Assembly (NCBI GenBank): GCA_964519665.1
Contig: CAZFIV010000008.1
Location: 1-64,000, forward strand
Origin: JANQQN01 sp964519665
GTDB taxonomy: Bacteria > Myxococcota > Kuafuiibacteriia > Kuafuiibacteriales > Kuafuiibacteriaceae
Direction of reading: 5' to 3'
DNA: 64,000 nt
The position numbers and the translations under genes were made by a program. Positions 17,125 to 24,766 of the stretch are shown piece after piece. How positions within the stretch are numbered: position 1 is the first letter of the stretch; each line of letters starts with the position of its first letter. Under the pieces are notes generated by a model, which was not told where the DNA came from, made no database searches, and was given only the letters and a program-made list of their open reading frames with translations.

Positions 17125-18261
17125 TCACATTCGTTCGATCACGGCCTCGGTGACCGTCGACATCGACGCGGCCCGATCATCTCCGGCGAGATCGAAGGTT
17201 AGGGGCTCTCCAGCGCGTAAAACGGCTCGAATCGCTTCTTCGACGCTGGAGGCGGCCAGCTGCAGCTCTCGCAGCTGACGCCGTCCGCCCAACCATCGAA
17301 GGCCCTCCGCCACCGCACCGATCATGGCCATGGGGTTGAGCTTGTCCTGGCCCGCGAAAGGAGGCGCCGTTCCGTGTATCGGTTCGAACATGCCGTGCTG
17401 GTCGCCCACGTTGCATCCGACGGCCAAACCCATGCCCCCCTGTAGGACGGAGGCGAGGTCGGTCACGATGTCGCCGAACATGTTCGTCGTCACGATGACG
17501 TCGTAGCGCTCGGGCTCGGTGATCAACCACTGGGTAAAAGCGTCGACGATCGCGACGTCCGGCTCGACGTCTGGAAACTCCCGCGAGACCTCGAAAAAAA
17601 TCTCCACGAACATGCGACAGCCCTCCAGCACGTTGTTCTTCACGACCGCCGTCACCCGTTTTTGGCCGTCTTTGGGCGCTCCGAGCCGGCGATGGGCCGT
17701 CTGAAACGCGAGTCGAATGATCCGTTCGGACGCTCTTCGAGTGACCACCCGCGTGTCGGTCGCCACGTGGGCCACCCCCGCTGGCCGAAGGATCGCGCCC
17801 GCGCCGACGTAGAGGTCTTCGGTGTTCTCGCGCAGGAAGACCATATCGACGTTGGCCGGCTCCCAGACGGGGCGCCGACGGCCCGAGATCCGGTGCTGAA
17901 CCCCTTCGTAGAGGCGGACCGGCCGAATATTCGCGTATAGGTCGAGGCGCATCCGGTTGCCGATGACCGGATTCCAGCCGGCCATGCGTCCGTCTTTCAT
18001 CGTGATCGGGCCTCGTCCGGTTGGATCCGGCCATCCGACCGCGCCGAGGAGGATGAGGTCGGCCTCCGCGCAGCGAACCTCGCTGCCCTCGGGCCAGTCC
18101 CGGCCGTGCTGCAGATAATACTGCCCCCCGCACGGGATCTCATCGAGGTCGAAGCGGAGCGCGAATCGTTGAGTCACCCGGGCCAGGACGCGCTTGGCCA
18201 TTTCGATGACTTCAACCCCGGCGCCGTCGCCCGGCAGCAGCACGAATCTGAATGGCTTCAT
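17125..18261 (-). CDS. Isocitrate/isopropylmalate dehydrogenase family protein
   Basis: This is a pyridine-nucleotide-dependent beta-decarboxylating dehydrogenase. It opens with FRFVLLPGDGAGVEVIEMA. The substrate and metal region includes GWNPVIGNRMRLDLYANIRP and FLRENTEDLYVGAG, and the conserved acidic motif TNMFGDIVTDLAS lies near residue 265. EPIHGTAP precedes the cofactor-binding region. RENTED is more like isocitrate, homoisocitrate or tartrate dehydrogenases than the RELTGG of typical LeuB, so I leave the symbol blank. There are no leuA, leuC or leuD neighbours to decide the substrate. Confidence 0.88.
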   Translation of the reverse strand: MKPFRFVLLPGDGAGVEVIEMAKRVLARVTQRFALRFDLDEIPCGGQYYLQHGRDWPEGSEVRCAEADLILLGAVGWPDPTGRGPITMKDGRMAGWNPVIGNRMRLDLYANIRPVRLYEGVQHRISGRRRPVWEPANVDMVFLRENTEDLYVGAGAILRPAGVAHVATDTRVVTRRASERIIRLAFQTAHRRLGAPKDGQKRVTAVVKNNVLEGCRMFVEIFFEVSREFPDVEPDVAIVDAFTQWLITEPERYDVIVTTNMFGDIVTDLASVLQGGMGLAVGCNVGDQHGMFEPIHGTAPPFAGQDKLNPMAMIGAVAEGLRWLGGRRQLRELQLAASSVEEAIRAVLRAGEPLTFDLAGDDRAASMSTVTEAVIERM

Positions 18262-18366
18262 CGCTGCGACTCGACCGAAACTGCGGCCCGGCCCCCCTGG
18301 AGGCTTCGATACCTCGGATAGCTCTGGGTGCGAAGTACTCGAGCAAAGCGTCAGCGGATCGGCTCT

Positions 18367-18897
18367 CTAGCCCACGGGTATGAGGGGCGCGACCCCAACG
18401 AGCTCGGCGTCGTCGAAGATGCCATCGACGAAGGCGTCGGGTCCTTTGACATCAAACACCTGCTCGACCAGGCGCTTGGCGTTCCCCAGTTTCTCGCTGA
18501 ACAAGCGTGCCTGGTCATCGAGATGCCTGGCGACAACCGCTCGCGCGTACCAAGGCGGCTCCCAGTAGTTGATGTCGACCACTTCCGTCGCCGCACCGTA
18601 GTGCGCCGGCTCGAAGGTCTGGACGTGGCGAGCGCCTTTGAGCGGCCAGCTCGTGAAATGGTCTTCATACTCCCGATGAACCCGGATGTTGTGCGTGCGG
18701 AACCTCAGTTGCAGGCTGTGACGGCCCTGCCGAATCTGCACCGGATACTCGACACCGCATTTCCGAACGCAACCCGTCTGGGGGCACCACTCCTGACGAC
18801 CTTCGGTGCTGATGAACCGAAGATGATCGAGTTGGGCAAAGAACCGAAAAACCACCTCTGGGGGCGCTTCGATTGTGATGACGGACTCGAGCTTCAC
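18367..18897 (-). CDS. SRPBCC-fold (START/Bet v1-like) protein
   Basis: The N-terminus VITIEAPPEVVFRFFAQLDHLR is the usual opening strand and helix of SRPBCC-fold proteins, which bind hydrophobic ligands or act as cyclases. The rest of the ~176 residues alternates strands with a final long helix (DDQARLFSEKLGNAKRLVE) as expected. I chose the GTG at 18897, which has GGACGG about eight bases upstream, over the GTG at 18918. A cluster of Cys near residues 40-50 (WCPQTGCVRKCG) is unusual for the fold. The ligand is unknown. Confidence 0.7.
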   Translation of the reverse strand: MKLESVITIEAPPEVVFRFFAQLDHLRFISTEGRQEWCPQTGCVRKCGVEYPVQIRQGRHSLQLRFRTHNIRVHREYEDHFTSWPLKGARHVQTFEPAHYGAATEVVDINYWEPPWYARAVVARHLDDQARLFSEKLGNAKRLVEQVFDVKGPDAFVDGIFDDAELVGVAPLIPVG

Positions 18898-18958
18898 GAG
18901 CCGTCCGGATGCTAACACGCCACCATGCCCGTGCGCCTCGCCTCATTTTTGTTCGGCA

Positions 18959-20611
18959 CTACCGGGCTTTCTCTAAGCGCATCAGGGCGACGTCGATCTG
19001 CGATAGGGCCTCTCGTGTTCGAGCTCGGCTCAGTCGCGCTCCGAGCGCCGTCAGGCGCCGCTGCCACTCAACATCGTATTTCACCTTACGGAGCTGCTTG
19101 ATGCGGACCAGCAGCGCCTCCTTTTCGGCTCGTAGCGCCGGAGTCAGCGTCGGTACCGATCGCTCCGGGGTCGCTGACTCGCTCGGCGCTTCATCGTCGC
19201 GGTCGCTCGATGGGACGATTTCGGCCACTGGTGACAGGGGAATCGATGTCGATGAAGGAGTCTCGGTCGGGACTCGAATCGACTCGACGTAGACCACGGC
19301 ATGAGAGGGAAGCATCAGCCAAACCGTCATCCCGGCAACCGCGCAGACCACCCCCACGAAGGTCGAGAAAACGGCGACGACGCCGGTGACCGTCCGATTC
19401 TGAAAGGCCTCGAACATATCCGCGGGGACCGCCACGAGGGCCCTGAGAGCTTCCCGCAGGAGCCCCTCTCGAGGTCCGGCTGGCGACGATGCCGCCGAAG
19501 AACCGGGCGAAGACCGATCGTCGAGCTCACCGACGAAGATCTCGACCTGCGAAGACGCCCCCCCGAAGACTGGGACCTGCTGCCGTACCTGCTGCCCTAG
19601 CTGCTGCCCTAGCTGCTGCCCTAGCTTCTGCCCTACCTGCTGCCGAACCTGCTGGAGCGCCCGGCGCTCGCGGGCAATGATCGTCGCGCAAGCCGCGTCC
19701 AGCCAGCCACGAACGGAGGTCGGGTGCTGAAACCGACGAACTCGCCGCAGCTCGTTCTCCAGACCGACCCGAAGCTCGTGGGCCGACGCCAGGCGCCGCT
19801 CGGGCTCCGGATCCATCCCCTGCTGAAGAAGCTGTTCGAGGCTTGCCGGCGCGTCCGGGCGACGGTCGCGCAGAGTTTCAGGCCGCGCTTCGAGCGCTCG
19901 CCGCACGCGGTCGGCCAGGTTGTCTTCGCGGACTCTCTTGACGCCCGCAAGGAGCTCCCAGATCGAAACGGCGGCCGCGTACACGTCGGCCCGGGCATCG
20001 ACGACCGCCCCTAGCGCCTGTTCGGGTGGCATGTAATCCGGGGACCCGGCGAGCACTTCGACCGCGGTGTGCCAATCGGCGAGGATCGACTTACCGAGGC
20101 CGAGATCGATGAGGCAGACCTGCCCATCGAAGCCGACCAACACATTGCGGGCCCCGACGTCGCGATGCACCAGTCCGAGCGCCGCCCCGGTCGTGAGGTG
20201 CCGGGCGCCGTGCACCGCCTCGAGGCCTGATGCCAGTTTTATTGCCACTTGCAGGGCGACCTGCACGGGTACGGGTTCGATCGCGGCTCGGTGGACCCGG
20301 TCCACGATTTGGCTAAGCTGGATCCCAAACACGAACTCGGTCGCGAGAAACGGTTCTCCGTCGACGGTGCCCATGGCCACGAGTGCGGCAACGTTGCGGT
20401 GGCGCACATGACTAGCGACCTCGGCTTCATGTACGAACCGTTTGAAGAGTGTGGGCTCCCGCACCATGCCGGGGTGCATCCGCTTGACGACGAGGAGGCC
20501 GTCGGTGCCCGGGTGGGCGGCCAAATAGGCCGAGCCCATCCCGCCGGCGCCGAGGCGTTTGAGCAAAATGAAGGGGCCGAAGGACTCGGGACTGTCGGCG
20601 ACGGAGCCCAC
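18959..20611 (-). CDS. Ser/Thr protein kinase with glutamine-rich repeat and one TM segment
   Basis: The kinase domain (~12-285) has RLGAGGMGSAY, the VVKRM lysine, VHRDVGARNVLV and LIDLGLGKS (DLG in place of DFG). All catalytic residues are present. It is followed by a tract of four-residue repeats (QQLG/QQVR, ~330-355). A single hydrophobic helix (VVAVFSTFVGVVCAVAGM) lies near residue 420, and a Ser/Thr/Pro-rich linker leads to a charged helical C-terminus. The layout suggests an inner-membrane kinase with an extracytoplasmic coiled-coil tail. It is downstream of another kinase gene and parA on the same strand, with 48 bases to the upstream kinase gene. Confidence 0.9.
   Translation of the reverse strand: MGSVADSPESFGPFILLKRLGAGGMGSAYLAAHPGTDGLLVVKRMHPGMVREPTLFKRFVHEAEVASHVRHRNVAALVAMGTVDGEPFLATEFVFGIQLSQIVDRVHRAAIEPVPVQVALQVAIKLASGLEAVHGARHLTTGAALGLVHRDVGARNVLVGFDGQVCLIDLGLGKSILADWHTAVEVLAGSPDYMPPEQALGAVVDARADVYAAAVSIWELLAGVKRVREDNLADRVRRALEARPETLRDRRPDAPASLEQLLQQGMDPEPERRLASAHELRVGLENELRRVRRFQHPTSVRGWLDAACATIIARERRALQQVRQQVGQKLGQQLGQQLGQQVRQQVPVFGGASSQVEIFVGELDDRSSPGSSAASSPAGPREGLLREALRALVAVPADMFEAFQNRTVTGVVAVFSTFVGVVCAVAGMTVWLMLPSHAVVYVESIRVPTETPSSTSIPLSPVAEIVPSSDRDDEAPSESATPERSVPTLTPALRAEKEALLVRIKQLRKVKYDVEWQRRLTALGARLSRARTREALSQIDVALMRLEKAR
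19577..19648 (-). repeat. 12-bp tandem repeat inside the kinase gene (six units)
   Basis: Six 12-base units of the form CTGCTGCCCTAG (plus strand) run without interruption. Three are identical and the outer ones diverge. On the coding strand they encode Gln-Gln-(Leu/Val)-(Gly/Arg). The unit length is a multiple of three, so copy-number changes keep the reading frame. Confidence 0.9.
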
Positions 20612-20659
20612 GCGGGTTCAAATTACCTCGACGCTGCGGGTAGGCCAAACCACGCCTGA

Positions 20660-21547
20660 CTATGCGGCCACTACGACGGTGGGGTCTTCATGGTATTCGT
20701 TGAGCCACTCCGGCTCTTCGAGGGGCAGACAAGCGGCCATAATCCGGTCGATGGCGCCCATCCACGCCCGAGCGCAGGTGGGACGCCGGTCGGGGTCCAG
20801 ATCGAGGCTCTTCACCACCACCGGTGCCAACCGAGCCAGCTCCTCAGAATGCGGAACGGCCGCATCGGCGAGCGCGTCGAGAAAATCAGCCGGGGGGCGC
20901 TCAGCGATCGCCAGGGCGACGGCGGCCAACACCGAGGCCTCCCACGGCCTCCGCGTCGCGAAAAGGTCGTAGGCGAGCACCCCGAGCTGAAAAACGTCCG
21001 CTCGGTGGGTCACCGGCGCCTGCTGGAGCTGCTCGGGGGCCATGATGTGCGGGGTGCCCAGAACACAACTCGGCTTGGCCCCCTCCTTCATCGCGATCCC
21101 GAAATCGATGAGCCACGGACGCCCCTCCTCATCGATGATGATGTTCGCGGGCTTGATATCGCCGTGGACGATGCCATCGAGTCGAAGGTGATCCACGGTC
21201 TCGGCGATGTCGCGAATGATCCGAAGGCGCTGTTGCATCGACAACTCGCCTTTGGCCAAAGCGATGGCCAGCGACTCGCCTTCTATCAGGTCCATCGCGA
21301 TCCACACCTGGTCATCGAAATGCCCGTACTCGTGCACACGCGGCACCCTCGGGGCCGAAGTGCCGCCCAGCAGCTCGGCCTCTTGCCGATGCTGGTCGAG
21401 CAAGCCTTCCGGCAATCCCTGGAAGGTGACCTTGAGGGCCGCCCGGCGACCCGTGTGGCGGTGGGTCGCTGCGAACACTCGTCCCATCCCGCCAGAGCCG
21501 ATCTGGCGACCGAGGACGTACTGCGGGAGCTTCTGCCTCAGCGACAT
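20660..21547 (-). CDS. Soluble Ser/Thr protein kinase
   Basis: This is a compact Hanks-type kinase with no membrane segment. It has GRQIGSGGMGRVF, the AALKVTF lysine, VHGDIKPANIIID (HGD in place of HRD, so a non-RD kinase), LIDFGIAM and TPHIMAPEQLQQ. The ATG at 21547 (MSLRQKLPQYV) places the Gly-loop where expected; the open frame extends 20 codons further upstream without a better start. It lies between parA and the membrane kinase on the same strand. The short C-terminal region after the kinase lobe has no added domain. Confidence 0.88.
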   Translation of the reverse strand: MSLRQKLPQYVLGRQIGSGGMGRVFAATHRHTGRRAALKVTFQGLPEGLLDQHRQEAELLGGTSAPRVPRVHEYGHFDDQVWIAMDLIEGESLAIALAKGELSMQQRLRIIRDIAETVDHLRLDGIVHGDIKPANIIIDEEGRPWLIDFGIAMKEGAKPSCVLGTPHIMAPEQLQQAPVTHRADVFQLGVLAYDLFATRRPWEASVLAAVALAIAERPPADFLDALADAAVPHSEELARLAPVVVKSLDLDPDRRPTCARAWMGAIDRIMAACLPLEEPEWLNEYHEDPTVVVAA

Positions 21548-21670
21548 GTCCCGTTCGTCTGCACGTTTCGTGCCGACGACCGAGACATGCGAGACTCGCC
21601 GGAGCACCGTCTGGCCCCGAAGACGGGCCGCCCGGAAATTAGTCGTACTCCGTCTCGTCGAAGAGACAGG

Positions 21671-22471
21671 TCAGGCGGCCCGAGCCTCCAACTCGCGAGC
21701 GAGCTGGATATAACTTTGAGACCCTCGGCTCGCCAGATCGTAACTAATGCATGGCTTGCCGTGTGAAGGCGCCTCCGACAGCCGGATATTTCGAGGGATC
21801 ATCGTCTCGAAGCACTGGTCGGTGTAGAAGCCCTTCACTTCGGTGACGACCTGATGGGACAGGTTGTTCCGGGGGTCATACATCGTGAATAGAATGCCCT
21901 CGATCCTGAGCTCAGGATTCAGAGAGTCCCGGACCATCTCGATGGTGTCCATCAGCTTCGAGAGCCCTTCCATCGCGTAGTACTCGCATTGAACGGGCAC
22001 GAGGACGGTATCGGCGGCCGAAAGACCATTGATGGTCAAAAGGTCGAGCGAAGGTGGGCTGTCTACCACAAGGTAGTCATAGTGCTCCTTGATGGGGGCC
22101 AAGACATCGCGAAGTCGCAGATGGGGCTGTTCCAGCTGCGCCAATTCGAGACCCGCGCCCGCGAGGTCACGGTTCGAAGGGGCGATGAACAGGGTCTCGA
22201 TCTCCGTGCTGCGCACGATCTCCCCCAGCGACCGGTTCCCCAGCAGGGCATCGTACACCCCGCTGGATAGCTCATGAACCGCTATTCCGACGCCGGAAGA
22301 AGCGTTGCCCTGAGGGTCCATATCGACGATGAGGACCCGTCGACCGTCAGCGGCCAGCGAAGCACCAAGGTTCACGGCCGTAGTTGTCTTGCCAACCCCA
22401 CCCTTTTGGTTGGCGATCGAGATAACGCGTCCCACGATAAACGTTGCACGCGGTAGCACGTAGTGACTCAC
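21671..22471 (-). CDS. parA: ParA/Soj family chromosome-partitioning ATPase
   Basis: A ParA-type ATPase acting in chromosome or cargo segregation. The deviant Walker A motif KGGVGKTTTAVN lies at residues ~23-34, DMDPQGNAS follows and the Walker B-like region is YLVVDSPPSLD. The full set of Soj landmarks is present to GKPCISYD near the C-terminus. A second possible start is the GTG at 22435 (VGRVISIANQ), which would remove 12 residues; neither has a strong ribosome-binding site. No parB follows, and I see no parS-like palindrome nearby. It is divergent from etfB. Confidence 0.93.
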   Translation of the reverse strand: MSHYVLPRATFIVGRVISIANQKGGVGKTTTAVNLGASLAADGRRVLIVDMDPQGNASSGVGIAVHELSSGVYDALLGNRSLGEIVRSTEIETLFIAPSNRDLAGAGLELAQLEQPHLRLRDVLAPIKEHYDYLVVDSPPSLDLLTINGLSAADTVLVPVQCEYYAMEGLSKLMDTIEMVRDSLNPELRIEGILFTMYDPRNNLSHQVVTEVKGFYTDQCFETMIPRNIRLSEAPSHGKPCISYDLASRGSQSYIQLARELEARAA

Positions 22472-22482
22472 ACCGGCAACGG

Positions 22483-22511
22483 TTGACAGCCACCTCGGTG
22501 AAGCCTAGGTC
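22483..22511 (+). promoter_or_regulatory. Possible promoter upstream of etfB
   Basis: TTGACA at 22483-22488 is followed after exactly 17 bases by TAGGTC at 22506-22511. The -35 hexamer is perfect, but the -10 is poor. A TATACA slightly downstream is an alternative at non-ideal spacing. Direction and distance suit the etfBA operon. Confidence 0.3.
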
Positions 22512-22596
22512 CCAATATACACCGGGGGTGACACGCCGCGCCACTCGCTTCGGTGCTGCGCTCGTTTCCTACGGCTGCATAGAAGGAGAACCCGTC

Positions 22597-23385
22597 ATGA
22601 AAATTCTCGCCACCGTGAAGCGCGTCACGGACTATGAGCGGAAGGTCAAGATCGCCCCTGATGGCGCGAGCCTCATCACCGACGGCATGAACTTCGTGCC
22701 GAATCCTTTCGACGAGATCGCCGTCGAGGAGGCGCTTCGGCTGGTGAAAGCCCATGGCGGCGAAGTCGTCGCCGTCAGCGTCGGTCCGAAGGAAGCGACC
22801 CAACAGATTCGACAAGCCCTCGCCATGGGGGCCCAGCGCGGTATTCTGGTTGTCGCCGAGGAGACCGATTCCGACGCGTATGCTCGCGTTCTGGTCAAGC
22901 TGGTCGAAAAAGAGTCCCCTGATTTGGTCCTGATGGGCAAGCAGGCGACCGACGACGATGCGAACCAAGAAGGTCAGCTTCTCGCTGGCTATCTCGGCTG
23001 GCCGCAGGCCACCTTCGCTTCAAAGGAAGTCGGCCTCGACTCCGCGGAAGAGAAGGCTCAAAAGCCCGGCGTAGTGGTTGAAGGCAGCTCGGCGGTGGTG
23101 GTTCGCGAAGTCGATGGAGGCCTCGAACACGTCAAGTTCGACCTCCCCGCAGTGATCACCACCGACCTGCGTCTCAACCATCCCCGGTTCGCCTCGCTGC
23201 CGGGCATCATGAAGGCCAAGAAGAAAAAGATCGAAGAGATCCCGGTCGATAGCCTGGGTATCGACGTGGCGCCGAAGGTTCGGATGGTCAAGTTCGCCGA
23301 GCCGCCGACCCGAAGCGCTGGCCAAACAGTGGCCGATGTGGACGAGCTTCTCGCGAAGCTCAAGAACGAAGCGAAGGTGCTCTGA
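22597..23385 (+). CDS. etfB: Electron transfer flavoprotein, beta subunit
   Basis: EtfB forms a heterodimer with EtfA that accepts electrons from acyl-CoA and related dehydrogenases and passes them to the membrane quinone pool. The start ATG at 22597 has a strong site, GAAGGAGAA (22582-22590). MKILATVKRVTDYERKVKI is the typical opening, NPFDEIAVEEALRL is conserved, and GKQATDDDANQEGQLLAGYLGWP is the AMP-binding family signature. The length of 262 residues is typical. etfA follows after two bases. Confidence 0.96.
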   Translation: MKILATVKRVTDYERKVKIAPDGASLITDGMNFVPNPFDEIAVEEALRLVKAHGGEVVAVSVGPKEATQQIRQALAMGAQRGILVVAEETDSDAYARVLVKLVEKESPDLVLMGKQATDDDANQEGQLLAGYLGWPQATFASKEVGLDSAEEKAQKPGVVVEGSSAVVVREVDGGLEHVKFDLPAVITTDLRLNHPRFASLPGIMKAKKKKIEEIPVDSLGIDVAPKVRMVKFAEPPTRSAGQTVADVDELLAKLKNEAKVL

Positions 23386-23387
23386 TC

Positions 23388-24341
23388 ATGTCCAATATTC
23401 TCGTAGTCGCCGAAGTCGCTGATGGTGGTCTCAAGAAGGCCACCCTCACCACCGTCACGTTCGCCCGACAAGCGTCCGTCCGTCAGGGCGGCGATGTCTT
23501 AGGCCTGGTCATCGGGGCCGATGTGGGGGGAGCCGCCGAAGAGCTGGCAAAGTACGTCTCGACCGTCCACGTCGTCGACAACGCCGCCCTCGCAAGCCCT
23601 ACCGCTGAGGCCTACGCCGCGGTCGTGAAGGCGGCGGCCGAAGCGAGCAACGCCAATCTGATCTGCATGGCCGCGACCGCTCACGGCAAAGACATCATGC
23701 CCCGAACCGCAGCCCTCCTAAACGCGGGCATGGCGTCCGATATCCTCGGCTTCGCGGAGGACGACGGCCTGCACATGCTGCGCCCGATCCAAGCCGGCAA
23801 TGTCATCGCCACGGTCGAGATCACCACTGACGTGAAGCTGGTGACCACGCGGCCCACCGAATTCGACGCTGCCCAGCCCGCCGACGCGGCCGGTGCCGTC
23901 CAGGCGCTCGCGTTCAGCCTGCCGGAGACCAAGACCGCCTTCTTGAAGTTCGATAAGGTCGCCTCCGAGCGTCCTGAGCTCAGCGACGCCGAGGTGGTCA
24001 TTGCCGGCGGGCGGGGCCTCAAAGAGCCGAGCAACTTCGGTCAGGTCATCGAACCCCTCGCCGACAAGCTGAACGCGGCGATCGGCGCCACTCGAGCCGT
24101 CGTCGACGCCGGTTGGGTGCCCAACGACATGCAGGTCGGTCAGACCGGTAAGGTCGTCGCACCCAATCTGTACGTCGCCGTCGGCATCTCCGGCGCGATT
24201 CAGCATATCGCCGGCATGAAAGGGTCGAAGACCATCGTAGCCATCAACAAAGACCCGGAAGCGCCCATCTTCCAGATCTCGGACTACGGGCTGGTGGCCG
24301 ACCTGTTCAAAGTGGTTCCCGAGCTGACCGAGAAGGTCTAA
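23388..24341 (+). CDS. etfA: Electron transfer flavoprotein, alpha subunit
   Basis: This is the partner of EtfB and binds FAD through its C-terminal domain. Residues ~1-185 are the ETF alpha/beta fold (SNILVVAEVADGG; AATAHGKDIMPRTAALL). The C-terminal FAD domain includes VIAGGRGLKEPSNFGQVIEPLADKL in parts, GQTGKVVAPNLYVAVGISGAIQH and INKDPEAPIFQISDYGLV, all family hallmarks. The length of 317 residues is normal. Together with etfB it forms a two-gene operon that ends before the structured non-coding region at 24342-24766. Confidence 0.96.
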   Translation: MSNILVVAEVADGGLKKATLTTVTFARQASVRQGGDVLGLVIGADVGGAAEELAKYVSTVHVVDNAALASPTAEAYAAVVKAAAEASNANLICMAATAHGKDIMPRTAALLNAGMASDILGFAEDDGLHMLRPIQAGNVIATVEITTDVKLVTTRPTEFDAAQPADAAGAVQALAFSLPETKTAFLKFDKVASERPELSDAEVVIAGGRGLKEPSNFGQVIEPLADKLNAAIGATRAVVDAGWVPNDMQVGQTGKVVAPNLYVAVGISGAIQHIAGMKGSKTIVAINKDPEAPIFQISDYGLVADLFKVVPELTEKV

Positions 24342-24396
24342 CGACGACTCCGCCGCCCCCGGTTATAGATCCTCATCGCCTCGTGTCCCGGACTAG

Positions 24397-24566
24397 AGCG
24401 CCGATTCACTTGGAGCGTGCTGTTGTCGCGCCGGAATCGGCCCGTCGGGTCGTCGCGTGAGGAGGGCGCGTATCGGGAATACGCAACCGACGAAAGCCGA
24501 AGGCGGCGCGGCGAGCAGATGGGGTGAGAACCAGCGACAATAGTGCGATCCAAGTGAATCGGCGCT
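24397..24566. repeat. 170-bp element bounded by 33-nt inverted repeats
   Basis: The left arm (24397-24429) and right arm (24534-24566) are complementary without gaps. The outer 18 bases are exact (AGCGCCGATTCACTTGGA against its reverse complement). Of the inner 15, eleven pair canonically, three are G-U wobbles in a plus-strand transcript and one is a mismatch. The centre holds local stems: GCCG/CGGC at 24430-24441, GCGTAT/ATACGC at 24468-24484, and CGTCGG (24443-24448) with CCGACG (24487-24492) enclosing the previous one. It could be a miniature mobile element or a structured RNA. I see no clear target-site duplication. Confidence 0.8.
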
Positions 24567-24691
24567 AGGGAGCGCGACATCGTTCAGCGTCCTCTCCAAT
24601 CCATCCGATCCCGGCCCCTTTCGCCGGTCGAAATCGCGAGCAGGTACAGCAGACGGGGCCGAGCTCGTCGAGCGCGCCGCGCCGTCGGGTT

Positions 24692-24717
24692 ACCGACTAT
24701 CGGTGGCGATAGTCGGT
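24692..24717. other. Perfect 11-bp hairpin upstream of the histidine kinase gene
   Basis: ACCGACTATCG (24692-24702) pairs exactly with CGATAGTCGGT (24707-24717) around a four-base loop. No T-run follows, so it is not a standard intrinsic terminator. It lies 50 bases before the kinase start, where an operator or a leader structure would sit. Confidence 0.6.
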
Positions 24718-24766
24718 GGCTTAAGGTTGCCTACTACCTGCCGATCGGTGTGGGCTAGAGAGCTGC

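Larger units (their letters stand above)
24342..24766. other. Non-coding stretch with two structured elements
   Basis: These 425 bases hold no gene I can support. The minus-strand frames over 24338-24599 have no ribosome-binding site and overlap the inverted repeat. The stretch contains the 33-bp inverted repeat at 24397-24566 and the separate 11-bp hairpin at 24692-24717, described as their own entries. Confidence 0.6.

Noticed and set aside
22472..22596. parS-like site near parA
   Set aside because: No palindrome resembling the parS consensus is visible; GTGACTCAC near 22463-22471 is too short.
24338..24599. Two minus-strand frames (80 and 68 aa) over the inverted repeat
   Set aside because: They cross the repeat arms and lack start signals; the inverted repeat explains the open frames better.
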